The notes below the pieces were generated by a model, which was not told the origin of the DNA, searched no databases, and saw only the letters and a list, made by a program, of their open reading frames with translations. The position numbers were made by a program, and so were the translations under genes. Shown piece by piece: positions 6,977 to 14,755 of a stretch of 22,994 bases of DNA (the first letter of the stretch is position 1; every line of letters begins with the position of its first letter). The stretch is from Bacteroidota bacterium (lineage in GTDB: Bacteria; Bacteroidota; Bacteroidia; Bacteroidales; VadinHA17), in the NCBI GenBank assembly GCA_030628785.1, contig DAOVQI010000008.1, positions 1-22,994 of the forward strand, given 5' to 3'.

Positions 6977-9178
6977 ATGTTTAATAAAAAAAACTTGTAT
7001 TGTCAGGTCCTGACTTCAAGTCAGCTCATGACTAAATTAATTTTCCTGATCATGGTACCAATCCTTTTTTCTGCCTGTTCTAAAGGGCAAAAAGACAAAG
7101 TAAACCCACCTGTCGCTGAGAAGATAGCGAAAGAGTTAACAATTCATGGGGATACCCGTATCGATAATTATTTTTGGATGAAGCTGACGGATGCGCAAAA
7201 GACAGCTAAAGTCCAGGATGAACAAACAAAAAAAGTATTGGAATACCTGAAGGGGGAAAATGAATACAAAGAGGCAGTGATGAAGCATACTGAATCTTTT
7301 CAGGAAAAATTGTTCAATGAGATTATAGGCAGGATAAAAAAGGATGATGAGTCGGTTCCTTATAAGGATAACGGGTACTATTATTATACCCGGTATGAGG
7401 AGGAGAAAGAGTACCCTCTTCGGTGCAGGAAAAAAGGATCCATGGAGGCTGCTGAAGAAATAATGCTCGATGTGAATGAAATGGCTGAGGGATATGATTA
7501 TTTTTCAGTTGTCGGTTTAAATGTCAGTCCCGATAATAAAATTCTGGCATATGGTGTAGACACCGTCAGCAGAAGAAGGTATACCATTTATTTTAAAGAT
7601 CTGACTACCGGTGAGCTTCTCGGTGATGAAATATCAAACACCTCCGGTGGTGTTGCCTGGGCTAATGATAATAAGACTGTTTTCTATACCAAAAAAGACA
7701 AAATAACATTGCGGTCGGAGAGAATAATGAAACATGTTCTTGGTATGAACACTGCTGATGATAAAGAAATATTTTTTGAAGCAGATGAAACCTTTTCGAC
7801 ATTTGTATATAAAACGAAAAGTAAAAAATACCTGATTTTAGGCTCCAGACAAATCCTTTCTGATGAATACCGGTTTCTGGATGCCGGTAATCCTGATGGA
7901 GAATTTCAGATCATACAACCAAGGGAAAGAGATCTTGAGTATTCAGTCGATCATTATGGAGATCATTTTTATATTAGAACAAACTATGATGAAGCAAAGA
8001 ATTTTAAGTTGATGAAGACCCCGGTTGATAATACAACTAAAGAAAACTGGGTGGACATTATTCCCCACAGGGATGATGTACTTTTAGAAGGATTTGAGAT
8101 TTTCAAAAACTATCTTGTTGTAAATGAAAGGATAAAAGGACTAAGAAATCTTCGTATTATAAAATGGGAAGACCGTTCGGAGCATTATCTTGATTTTGGT
8201 GAAGAGACTTATGTAGCCCGTATTTCAATTAATCCTGAATTTGATACGGATATATTACGCTATTCATTTTCTTCCTTGACCACACCTTACTCAACCTTCG
8301 ATTATAATATGATTTCCGAAGAAAGAACCTTGTTAAAGGAAGAAGAAGTTCTTGGCGGTTTTGACAAGAATAATTATGAAGCTAAACGATTATATGCAAT
8401 AGCTGATGACGGGACCCAAATACCTATTTCCCTTGTCTACCGGAAAGGCCTGGAACAAGACGGGAACAATCCTCTTCTCCTTGGTGGTTATGGTTCGTAT
8501 GGCGCTTCACGGGATCCGTACTTTAGCTCAGTTCGCCTGAGTTTGCTCGACAGGGGATTTATTTATGCCATAGCACATATACGCGGAGGAAGCGAAATGG
8601 GCAGGCAATGGTATGAAGATGGGAAGCTGCTGAATAAAATGAACACATTTACCGATTTCAATGATTGTGCAGAGTACCTGATTTCGGGAAAATATACCAA
8701 TCCTGAAAAACTGTTTGCTATGGGTGGCAGTGCAGGAGGATTACTGATGGGTGCTATAATCAATTTACAACCTGAGCTATATAAAGGAGTAGTAGCGGCA
8801 GTTCCGTGGGTTGATGTGGTAACTACCATGCTGGATGATGATGTCCCTCTCACTACATCTGAATTTGATGAATGGGGGGATCCGAAGAACAAGGAGTATT
8901 ATGATTACATGTTATCTTATTCACCTTATGATAATGTTGAGGCCAAAAAGTACCCGAATTTACTGGTGACAACAGGATTTTGGGATTCACAGGTTCAATA
9001 TTGGGAACCCGCCAAGTGGGTGGCTAAGCTACGGGATAATAAAACCGATAAGAACCTTCTTTTGCTGCACATAAACATGGATGCAGGACATGGAGGTGTT
9101 TCCGGCCGTTTCAGAAGATACAGGGAAACAGCACTTGAATATGCCTTTATGTTTGATTTATTGGGAATCAGCGAATAA
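6977..9178 (+). CDS. Prolyl oligopeptidase family S9A, oligopeptidase B-like lipoprotein
   Basis: 733-aa serine peptidase of family S9A. The N-terminal two thirds match the propeller domain that limits access to small peptides; the C-terminal alpha/beta hydrolase carries Ser585 in GGSAGG, Asp670 in FWDSQVQYWEPAKW and His705 in DAGHGG. That Asp motif is typical of oligopeptidase B (protease II), which cleaves short peptides after basic residues. Length fits the family plus an export signal. The signal reads MTKLIFLIMVPILFSAC, a lipoprotein signal with Cys34 as the lipidation site. Starting at Met18 (7028) would give a standard signal length, so 7028 is a good alternative start. The predicted place is a periplasm-facing lipoprotein, where it may degrade imported peptides. 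It ends in a strong palindromic terminator and converges with an M28 peptidase. The family is secure; the exact specificity is inferred. Confidence 0.93.
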   Translation: MFNKKNLYCQVLTSSQLMTKLIFLIMVPILFSACSKGQKDKVNPPVAEKIAKELTIHGDTRIDNYFWMKLTDAQKTAKVQDEQTKKVLEYLKGENEYKEAVMKHTESFQEKLFNEIIGRIKKDDESVPYKDNGYYYYTRYEEEKEYPLRCRKKGSMEAAEEIMLDVNEMAEGYDYFSVVGLNVSPDNKILAYGVDTVSRRRYTIYFKDLTTGELLGDEISNTSGGVAWANDNKTVFYTKKDKITLRSERIMKHVLGMNTADDKEIFFEADETFSTFVYKTKSKKYLILGSRQILSDEYRFLDAGNPDGEFQIIQPRERDLEYSVDHYGDHFYIRTNYDEAKNFKLMKTPVDNTTKENWVDIIPHRDDVLLEGFEIFKNYLVVNERIKGLRNLRIIKWEDRSEHYLDFGEETYVARISINPEFDTDILRYSFSSLTTPYSTFDYNMISEERTLLKEEEVLGGFDKNNYEAKRLYAIADDGTQIPISLVYRKGLEQDGNNPLLLGGYGSYGASRDPYFSSVRLSLLDRGFIYAIAHIRGGSEMGRQWYEDGKLLNKMNTFTDFNDCAEYLISGKYTNPEKLFAMGGSAGGLLMGAIINLQPELYKGVVAAVPWVDVVTTMLDDDVPLTTSEFDEWGDPKNKEYYDYMLSYSPYDNVEAKKYPNLLVTTGFWDSQVQYWEPAKWVAKLRDNKTDKNLLLLHINMDAGHGGVSGRFRRYRETALEYAFMFDLLGISE

Positions 9179-9204
9179 TAGTGTTTGAATAATAATATAA
9201 AGAT

Positions 9205-9247
9205 GCTGTCCAAAAAGAAAAATTTTTCTTTTTGGACAGCCTTTTTT
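9205..9247 (+). terminator. Strong intrinsic terminator, probably bidirectional
   Basis: Two 18-bp arms, gctgtccaaaaagaaaaa (9205-9222) and its exact complement (9223-9240), form a 36-bp perfect palindrome, followed by cTTTTTT on the plus strand. It ends the S9 peptidase transcript 26 bp after its stop. The T-run overlaps the stop codon of the convergent M28 gene, so the same hairpin probably also ends that transcript, although its minus-strand T-run is poor. Confidence 0.9.
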
Positions 9248-10799
9248 AAAACCCCCTCCTCGGCCTTGTCTGAGCTTCCGGGAGAAGTTTCCTGGGTAGC
9301 AATTCATTCCTCATAGCCGTGTGATAAACAATAGCTGCAACAATCACAGCATTGTGCATCATATCATTCATCATTAGCCTTTCATATGTATCCATGTTGC
9401 TGTGATAACCTCTTCCATAGTCAATGGGATCCTGGATAAACTGGAATCCCGGTAAACCAATGGAATTAAAAGCCAAATGGTCAGTGCCACCGGTATTTCG
9501 CAAACTGACGGTTGAAGCTCCTATATCTTCAAAAGGTTCAAGCCATGCTTCAAAAACGGGCCGGAGCATATCGTTTTCCTGCAGGTAAATACCCCTGATT
9601 TTGCCGGAACCGTTGTCAACATTATAATAGGCAGAAAATTTTGCGTGTCCGGGTTTCAATTCCATTGTTCCCACATCTCCGTGGTGTTTCTTAATATAAC
9701 CTCTTGACCCATAAAGACCTTGCTCTTCTCCACCCCATAAACCAATTTTAATGGTCCTTTTGGGTTTAATACCAATTGCCTTCAGAATTCGCATGGCTTC
9801 GATCATTACAATACAGCCCGAACCATTATCATTTGCCCCGGTTCCGCCATGCCACGAATCCAGATGGGCGCCAATCATGACCACCTCATCCTTCAGCGAT
9901 TTGTCTGTACCCGGAATTTCCCCGATTACATTATATCCCATGAGGTCTTCATCATGGAAGGTATTCCTGATCTCTATTTCAACTTCTACCGGTATGTCGT
10001 GCTGCAATAAACGAACGATCCTGCCGTGGTGTTCCGTTGTTAATATGATCTCTGGCAAGACCGGGTCAGCATCAACATTGTATGAAGCTCCACTTGAGCG
10101 TACAGTGCCAAATGATCCTCTGCCACTTATAATTGCTGCAGCTTCTTCCTCCAGGAAAAATTTATTGATCCGGTTCCTTAATTGTCTTTGCGCTCTCCAT
10201 TGTGCAAAATCACCCAAGCGCCGCCTGGAAGGACTAACATCCCTTGCCTTTGATCTTTCCTCAAGGTCTTCATCTGATAAACGACTGGCTGAAGGTTCAA
10301 AAGAAACTTCATATTCTGTAGTGGAAGGAGTTATAACAATTTTGTTCTTTAATTTCCCACTGTATTTTCCCAGGCTGATGGTATCCGGGATGTCGACCAG
10401 AATAACTTTCGATTTGACGAAACCATCCGTTCCGGGTGTCCATGCTTTGGGAGTTCCAATCAATGAAGAATAATAGGGGGCAGTCATTGCTACATACGAC
10501 TTTTCATTATCCCAGCCTCGTCCGAATTCTCCCCAGGCCTCAATTCTCACGTTTTCAAGACCAATTTCCTCCATTTTTTGTTTGGTCCATTCATACCCTC
10601 GTGTCAGTCCTTTTGATCCGGATAAACGCGGGCCAACAAAATCCGTTATCCAGAAAGAGATGTCCTTTATCTGGGAGCTTTTTAATCCTTCCTGTTTGAT
10701 TTTATGAATAATCTCCAGATCTACTGGCTCTACCTGTGCTAGTACCAGCAATGGAAGGAAAAGAAAAGAAACAAAAATTAAACGTTTAAGAGCTTTCAT
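9246..10799 (-). CDS. M28 family zinc peptidase, carboxypeptidase Q-like, exported
   Basis: 517-aa secreted metallopeptidase. The N-terminus MKALKRLIFVSFLFLPLLVLAQ is a type I signal peptide with cleavage after VLA. The M28 catalytic domain is split by a PA-type insert (about 125-260), a layout seen in carboxypeptidase Q/PGCP-like members. Zinc ligands and catalytic residues are all present: His312 (GAHLDSW), Asp324 (GANDNGSG), Glu358 and Glu359 (GGEEQG), Asp395 (YNVDNGSG) and His466 (GYHSNMDTYE). The TGGTDHLAF motif near 436-444 is also typical. It probably releases amino acids or dipeptides from peptides in the periplasm or outside, complementing the S9 peptidase on the other strand. The segment around residues 176-215 is unusually rich in Arg and Glu and looks like a family-specific loop. 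Transcription is separate from all neighbours. Confidence 0.93.
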   Translation of the reverse strand: MKALKRLIFVSFLFLPLLVLAQVEPVDLEIIHKIKQEGLKSSQIKDISFWITDFVGPRLSGSKGLTRGYEWTKQKMEEIGLENVRIEAWGEFGRGWDNEKSYVAMTAPYYSSLIGTPKAWTPGTDGFVKSKVILVDIPDTISLGKYSGKLKNKIVITPSTTEYEVSFEPSASRLSDEDLEERSKARDVSPSRRRLGDFAQWRAQRQLRNRINKFFLEEEAAAIISGRGSFGTVRSSGASYNVDADPVLPEIILTTEHHGRIVRLLQHDIPVEVEIEIRNTFHDEDLMGYNVIGEIPGTDKSLKDEVVMIGAHLDSWHGGTGANDNGSGCIVMIEAMRILKAIGIKPKRTIKIGLWGGEEQGLYGSRGYIKKHHGDVGTMELKPGHAKFSAYYNVDNGSGKIRGIYLQENDMLRPVFEAWLEPFEDIGASTVSLRNTGGTDHLAFNSIGLPGFQFIQDPIDYGRGYHSNMDTYERLMMNDMMHNAVIVAAIVYHTAMRNELLPRKLLPEAQTRPRRGF

Positions 10800-10913
10800 T
10801 TTTTTAAAATTTTGGATTAGAGAATATAATTAGAGTTTGTCCATAAAGTCATTGTTACACAAACAAAGCACCCCCGTACAGTCATCCTTCCCTACGGGGC
10901 AGGCAAAAAACAA

Positions 10914-10931
10914 TACCGATAGCTATCGGTA
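10914..10931. repeat. Perfect 18-bp palindrome
   Basis: TACCGATAGCTATCGGTA is fully self-complementary with no loop. It lies about 115 bp upstream of the M28 gene start, so a regulator site cannot be excluded, but its setting among other intergenic repeats favours a dispersed element. Confidence 0.6.
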
Positions 10932-11176
10932 CAAATTACAAATAAAATCCAAATTTCAAAATATCAATTTCCAAAATTGTTTGGTTATTAGGAATTTAGG
11001 TCATCGGGCATTATTTGATATTTGATATTTGTAATTTGAGATTTTATACATGCGATACTTTATTGTAGCTTATAGACAGACACTAATTATAAAACTTCGA
11101 GACATCCTGTTTCTGTGTCTAAAGTTATAGTTTTTTTTTAATCTCAACGCTTCCGGTTACTTTTGATTATGAACTT

Positions 11177-11474
11177 CTCGTCAGACGACCCGTCTGCCCG
11201 ACTGGTTTGGGAAGCCTACCCAAATTTGAAACTGTCATGAACGGGCAAGCCGGGCAGGCTTCAGTTCGACGAGTTATTCCGAAACATCGACCCTAGGGAT
11301 CGGATTATTGTAGATAACCTCGTCAGACGACGCCAGCTCGTCCGACGAGTAAAAAAAGCCGGTCCAACTACCATCGACCATCAGCGAGAAATTACTTCAC
11401 GTACTTCTCGTCAGACGACTTCAGCTCGTCTGACGAGTAAAAAAAATATCCAGTCCAACTACCATCGTTCATCA
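11177..11474. repeat. Array of CTCGTCAGACGA hairpin units
   Basis: Two near-identical units, about 88 bp apart, each consist of a hairpin followed by an A-run and a shared tail. Unit A has the stem 11319-11330 with 11338-11349 (one mismatch). Unit B has the perfect 12-bp stem CTCGTCAGACGA (11407-11418) and TCGTCTGACGAG (11426-11437), with loop cttcagc. Both continue as gtaaaaaaa and then gtccaactaccatcg. A degenerate third copy starts at 11177 and includes further cgtctg and cgacgag words up to 11274. The accggttcaact-type tail also occurs near 6463-6475, suggesting a modular family. Confidence 0.75.
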
Positions 11475-11520
11475 GGGAATATTAGCTCCATGGACCGGAA
11501 CAGGAAAGCTTCACAAAGAA

Positions 11521-11623
11521 AACCCCGACAGGGTTACTCGCTCCTTCAGGCATTAGCTCAATGCTGCTCGTGAGACATTCCGTTCACTTTGTTCACGAAA
11601 TGGTTCAGAACCCTGTCGGGGTT
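11521..11623. repeat. Inverted repeat with 15-bp perfect arms
   Basis: aaccccgacagggtt (11521-11535) and aaccctgtcggggtt (11609-11623) are exact complements around a 73-bp interior that contains cgctcc, gctcgtgagac and cacttTgttcacg words like those in the spacers at 2798 and 6495. It is 80 bp downstream of the Lgt-like gene stop on that gene's strand. A read-through hairpin is possible, but there is no T-run. Confidence 0.65.
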
Positions 11624-11702
11624 AAGAGGATCTTTATTCTCAAGGATAAGTTCCTGAAAGGGTTTGGTAAATGACGTGGAGAAATTTGTAAGTAATAAGA
11701 TA

Positions 11703-13520
11703 TTATTTTTTATTCACCGCAGTCGGTTTTTTATCAAAGCCAAACCTGTAATTTAACCCAAAAACAAATTGTCTTTGTGGCAATTCCTCATTTTCTTCAG
11801 TTCCAAATAAATATAAAAATTGGAAACCATATCTTTTTTCTATTAAAAACTGACCAGAGATAAAGGAATTTTCTAAAGGAAATGCAACTCCAAACCGTAA
11901 AGAGGTTCCATTTTGTAAACCAAAACCAGTTCCAATACTAAATTGGCTTTTTAATCCTGGGAAAGGAGAAGGGAACTGAAATCCATATTTATATTCTAAA
12001 TCAAAAATATCATAAGGTCCAACCCTTACCAGAAATTCAGGGTAAAAAGGTAATTTATTACTTCCACTAGTGATTGAACCTTCGGATAATGGTTTTCCAT
12101 ATAACCAGCTCAATTTACCAAGATGTCCTCCAAATCCTATTCCGAACCATCGGTCATCAGTTCGATAAAATGGGTTTACTCCCCATATGGTATATTCATT
12201 CACAGGTAATTCATTTAATTTGTTTTCTTTTTGTATGCCACTATAAATGTTTACTCCATAAGTGACATTTTGAAATCCAGCCACTTCAGATTTTGAAAAT
12301 CCAATTCCGACCATTTGAGATTGCTCTTTAAAAATCTGTTCATGATAACATGTTCCACCACCCCAGCCTCCTCTAGATGGATTATATTTTACAGTATTGT
12401 AATATTTCCCTAAAGAACCTCCTATATTGAGTGTGTAATAGATGTCCTTCAATGTTGTCTCCTTCGGGAGCTTCTGACCCATAAAAATTAAACAACCAGT
12501 AGCCAGAGCGGGAGGCAACCATCTTAATGATGGTATTGTCAAGGCTTTGTATATCTGCCAGCATACACCCAGGATACAGGGAAGAATAATGATATACAAA
12601 ACCGTTAACTCCAACAGGGTAAACCAGTTTCGCCCAAGCCAGATCAGGTATGTTAGAAATGTTATAAATATCAGGTTTCTGTATAAATTATTTAAAGTTG
12701 ATTCGGGAACCTTTGTTTTAAAATGCCAGGTGTGTTCTTTATATAACACAAAAGTTGAAAGGGCTATTATAAAAAAAAGAATACCCCACTGAACATATTT
12801 CAAACCCCAAATGACATCTCCTCCAATCCCATCTGCAGCAGGATCACGGAAAAACTCTGAAAGGAAACGAAAACAACCGTACAAGATTACCGAAGAAAAA
12901 AATAAATTTCCCGGAGCTTTCCAAAACTTCCTGGTTCTCCAGATTATTAAAGCGATGACAAGACAGTAAATAATTTGATAAAGCTGGGTTGGGTGTATAG
13001 CAAGGGAGGTATTGGAAATTGGATCGATCAACCCATTATTCAGATGGACATGATAGGGTATTGACTCGAAGGAATAATTAATAGCCCACGGCAGGTTTGT
13101 TGGTTTCCCGAAACAACAACCTCTCAATAAACATCCTACCCGTTGAATAGCCATACATAAAGGAAGTGCAAAAGCAAACGCATCCCAAACAGGTTGTTTA
13201 AACCTGAACCACCACTTTGCAATCAAAATACCTATTATTCCGGCAATTATTCCACCAAGGATAGTTTTGTTGGAAGTATGCGGCAATTGCCAATTTTCAA
13301 AAAAATATTTCCAATCTTCACCCGAATAAGTCAATAATTTTGTTCCAATTATTAAAAATATCAATGAGGAAGAGATGATTAAAATCCATGGTAGTAATGA
13401 GTATTTTCTGCGATAGCCTTCATAGATGAGTATAGGAAATGCAACTACAAAAGCTACTAAATAAAAGAATGAATAATACAACCCTCCATGTTCGGTCGAT
13501 ATTGTAAATAGTGAGTCCAT
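11703..13520 (-). CDS. Lgt-like membrane protein fused to C-terminal barrel-like domain
   Basis: 605 aa in two parts. Residues 1-330 are polytopic and resemble prolipoprotein diacylglyceryl transferase (Lgt): QRVGCLLRGCCFG (126-138), HPTQLYQ (176-182) and RFLSEFFRDP (218-227). Arg127 and Arg225 line up with the essential Arg143 and Arg239 of E. coli Lgt, but Asn146 is Cys130, and the HGG motif carrying His103 reads ILGG. This is therefore an Lgt paralogue that may not do the canonical reaction. Residues 350-605 are beta-rich with alternating hydrophobic strands, NPFYRTDDRWFGIGFGG, GPYDIF and GTGFGLQNGTSLRFG, ending NYRFGF like an outer-membrane barrel. This half is homologous to the C-terminus of the 438-aa lipoprotein encoded at 19060-20376. 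An inner-membrane enzyme joined to a barrel is topologically odd. The junction carries RWLPPALATG (333-342), also shared. A good promoter lies just upstream (13540-13570). Confidence 0.75.
   Translation of the reverse strand: MDSLFTISTEHGGLYYSFFYLVAFVVAFPILIYEGYRRKYSLLPWILIISSSLIFLIIGTKLLTYSGEDWKYFFENWQLPHTSNKTILGGIIAGIIGILIAKWWFRFKQPVWDAFAFALPLCMAIQRVGCLLRGCCFGKPTNLPWAINYSFESIPYHVHLNNGLIDPISNTSLAIHPTQLYQIIYCLVIALIIWRTRKFWKAPGNLFFSSVILYGCFRFLSEFFRDPAADGIGGDVIWGLKYVQWGILFFIIALSTFVLYKEHTWHFKTKVPESTLNNLYRNLIFITFLTYLIWLGRNWFTLLELTVLYIIILPCILGVCWQIYKALTIPSLRWLPPALATGCLIFMGQKLPKETTLKDIYYTLNIGGSLGKYYNTVKYNPSRGGWGGGTCYHEQIFKEQSQMVGIGFSKSEVAGFQNVTYGVNIYSGIQKENKLNELPVNEYTIWGVNPFYRTDDRWFGIGFGGHLGKLSWLYGKPLSEGSITSGSNKLPFYPEFLVRVGPYDIFDLEYKYGFQFPSPFPGLKSQFSIGTGFGLQNGTSLRFGVAFPLENSFISGQFLIEKRYGFQFLYLFGTEENEELPQRQFVFGLNYRFGFDKKPTAVNKK
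12495..12526 (-). repeat. 32-bp junction repeat, copy A (encodes RWLPPALATG)
   Basis: These 32 bases match positions 19786-19817 at 30 of 32 positions, in the same frame, inside two proteins whose other shared parts have lost synonymous-site similarity (for example GPYDIF is encoded by different codons in each). Here it sits exactly where the Lgt-like half gives way to the barrel-like half. It is either a small dispersed element that inserted in frame, or a stretch homogenised by gene conversion. Confidence 0.65.
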
Positions 13521-13539
13521 TTAAATCACATTTTGTAAC

Positions 13540-13570
13540 CAAAATTACCAATACTTAAAATTATATCAAA
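13540..13570 (-). promoter_or_regulatory. Bacteroidota-type promoter for the Lgt-like gene
   Basis: Read on the minus strand, TTTG (13570-13567), a 19-bp spacer, and TAATTTTG (13547-13540) match the Bacteroidota housekeeping pattern TTTG-N19-TAnnTTTG. The ATG follows 19 bp later, which leaves a leader of roughly a dozen bases. The whole promoter lies within repeat copy 1, and the same elements with the same spacing are present in copy 2 (22688-22718). Confidence 0.65.
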
Positions 13571-13742
13571 ACGGAAAATTGCAAGAAGCTTTTTAGAATT
13601 TGCAGAAAATACTAAACGGCAGTAATTTTTATGATGTTGAGGAGTGTTTTAACTAATTTTTATCATTGAGCAATTTTAATTAGTAATTATTGCAAAATTT
13701 TTTCTGATATAATTGCCCTCTTTTGCACATTTTGCAAAAATC
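13541..13742. repeat. 202-bp direct repeat, copy 1
   Basis: Matches 22689-22890 in the same orientation, base for base with no gap. By eye there are about 12 differences (near 94% identity), with a perfect central block of over 60 bp (about 13600-13666). Differences gather at both ends. The shared part begins at caaaattacca and ends at gcaaaaatc; flanks are unrelated. It contains, on the plus strand, an open stretch ending in SFLEFAENTKRQ-stop in both copies, and on the minus strand a good promoter. Confidence 0.9.
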
Positions 13743-13916
13743 AGGGTGATTGTATAAAGTGTCAGGTGGAAACACCTGACAACATTTCAAATATACTATT
13801 GGTGGTCAAAGAAAAAAACATTCAGCCAGCCTTCACCTGTCCGACCGCTAAAAGCGGTACGACGGATAAAAGTTAGGCCACGCCAAAAACAACTTAGCGG
13901 CTCGATTTAATTAATT

Positions 13917-14681
13917 TCATAGATGAATCCTGAAACCAAAATATATTTCAAGGGAAGAAAAGTTAATTTCATGCGAAATAAGGTTTGATACTTCAGGCGC
14001 TTCAACTGCAGGTAATATCCTTCCTTGAATTTTAAATTGAGTAGAAATGTTTTTATCAATATAGTAATCAAGTGTTGCCTGAATATGCAAACTAGGAACA
14101 AATTCACTTACAATAGTAGCTGAACCATAATCCATATAATCAACCTTTATATAATTTAAAGCAGGTCCTGCACCTATGGCTATTTCAATACTATTCAGTA
14201 TCACAGAATCGACAGGATCAAGAATATAATTAAATAATATACTGTACGAAGTCCTTTCAGCTATTTCCTGCTGATCATCTTTCCCGGTAATTTTTATATT
14301 TCCCTTTGGTGTTTTGTTAAAAATGAAATCAATTTTAAATCTGTCGTTTAGTTCATAATCCACACCAAGACTCCATGAAGAATAAAAACCAAACGGGGTC
14401 CCTTCAAATCCTGATTCTTTAAATGCGTTTTTTATATTATTGCTGGCTGAAGTTGTAAGGAAAGAACCTCCTGTTATTATATTAAACCTTGATAAGGATA
14501 AAGATGGTTTTGTAAAACCATTATTGGAGTTCGGAATTTTATTGCTTAATAATGCATTTGTGGTATATATGGAACTGTACAAATTATCCTGGGAAAATAA
14601 TTTCCCAGGTAAAAAGTGAAGGCATAACAGAAAGACACAAAATACCGTTTTTTTAAATATATTTTTTGGGAACATATCCAT
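13917..14681 (-). CDS. Small outer-membrane protein, beta-barrel-like
   Basis: 254 aa with a type I signal peptide (hydrophobic FCVFLLCLHFLPG, cleavage likely near LFS-Q31). The mature part is made of alternating polar and hydrophobic strands (FGFYSSWSLGVDYELNDRFKIDFIF, ATLDYYIDKNISTQFKIQG) and ends SSLEIYFGFRIHL, with a C-terminal strand of the outer-membrane barrel type. Its size would fit an 8- to 10-strand barrel. No specific family was recognised. It is the last gene of a five-gene minus-strand run, 74 bp after the lipoprotein propeller gene, and could be the membrane anchor or channel partner for the exported proteins encoded before it. Met3 is an equally possible start. Confidence 0.7.
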   Translation of the reverse strand: MDMFPKNIFKKTVFCVFLLCLHFLPGKLFSQDNLYSSIYTTNALLSNKIPNSNNGFTKPSLSLSRFNIITGGSFLTTSASNNIKNAFKESGFEGTPFGFYSSWSLGVDYELNDRFKIDFIFNKTPKGNIKITGKDDQQEIAERTSYSILFNYILDPVDSVILNSIEIAIGAGPALNYIKVDYMDYGSATIVSEFVPSLHIQATLDYYIDKNISTQFKIQGRILPAVEAPEVSNLISHEINFSSLEIYFGFRIHL

Positions 14682-14755
14682 CGCAAGTTTCTGATGTGCT
14701 TATTGAAGCTGATCTTTCAACTCTTTAAAAAATAATGTGCTAATTTTACCATTTA

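Larger units (their letters stand above)
10800..11702. other. Gene-free region packed with hairpin repeats
   Basis: 903 bp with no credible gene. Contents from left: an 18-bp palindrome (10914-10931), an AT-rich inverted repeat made of acaaattacaaata near 10931 and tatttgtaatttga near 11024, an array of CTCGTCAGACGA hairpins (11177-11474), and a 103-bp inverted repeat with 15-bp perfect arms (11521-11623). All open frames are short and non-conserved in appearance. It separates the peptidase pair from the envelope cluster and lies downstream of the Lgt-like gene. Confidence 0.6.
13521..13916. other. Spacer carrying repeat copy 1 and hairpins
   Basis: 396 bp between two minus-strand genes, with no gene. 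It holds a promoter for the Lgt-like gene, copy 1 of the 202-bp repeat (13541-13742), a hairpin TGTCAGGTG-gaaa-CACCTGACA (13760-13781) and another ACCGCT-aaa-AGCGGT (13844-13858). The hairpins lie just downstream of the 254-aa protein gene on its strand and may end that transcript, but neither has a proper T-run. Confidence 0.6.

Noticed and set aside
10837..11025. 62-codon plus-strand open frame
   Set aside because: It spans the 18-bp palindrome and AT-rich repeats; no coding character.
11177..11474. CRISPR array
   Set aside because: The repeats are long hairpin units with similar, not unique, intervening sequence, only two full copies exist, and no cas genes are nearby.
12382..12564. 60-codon minus-strand frame (contains MVASRSGYW) overlapping the junction repeat
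   Set aside because: It lies inside the Lgt-like fusion gene in another frame. It shows only that the junction repeat is open in more than one frame.
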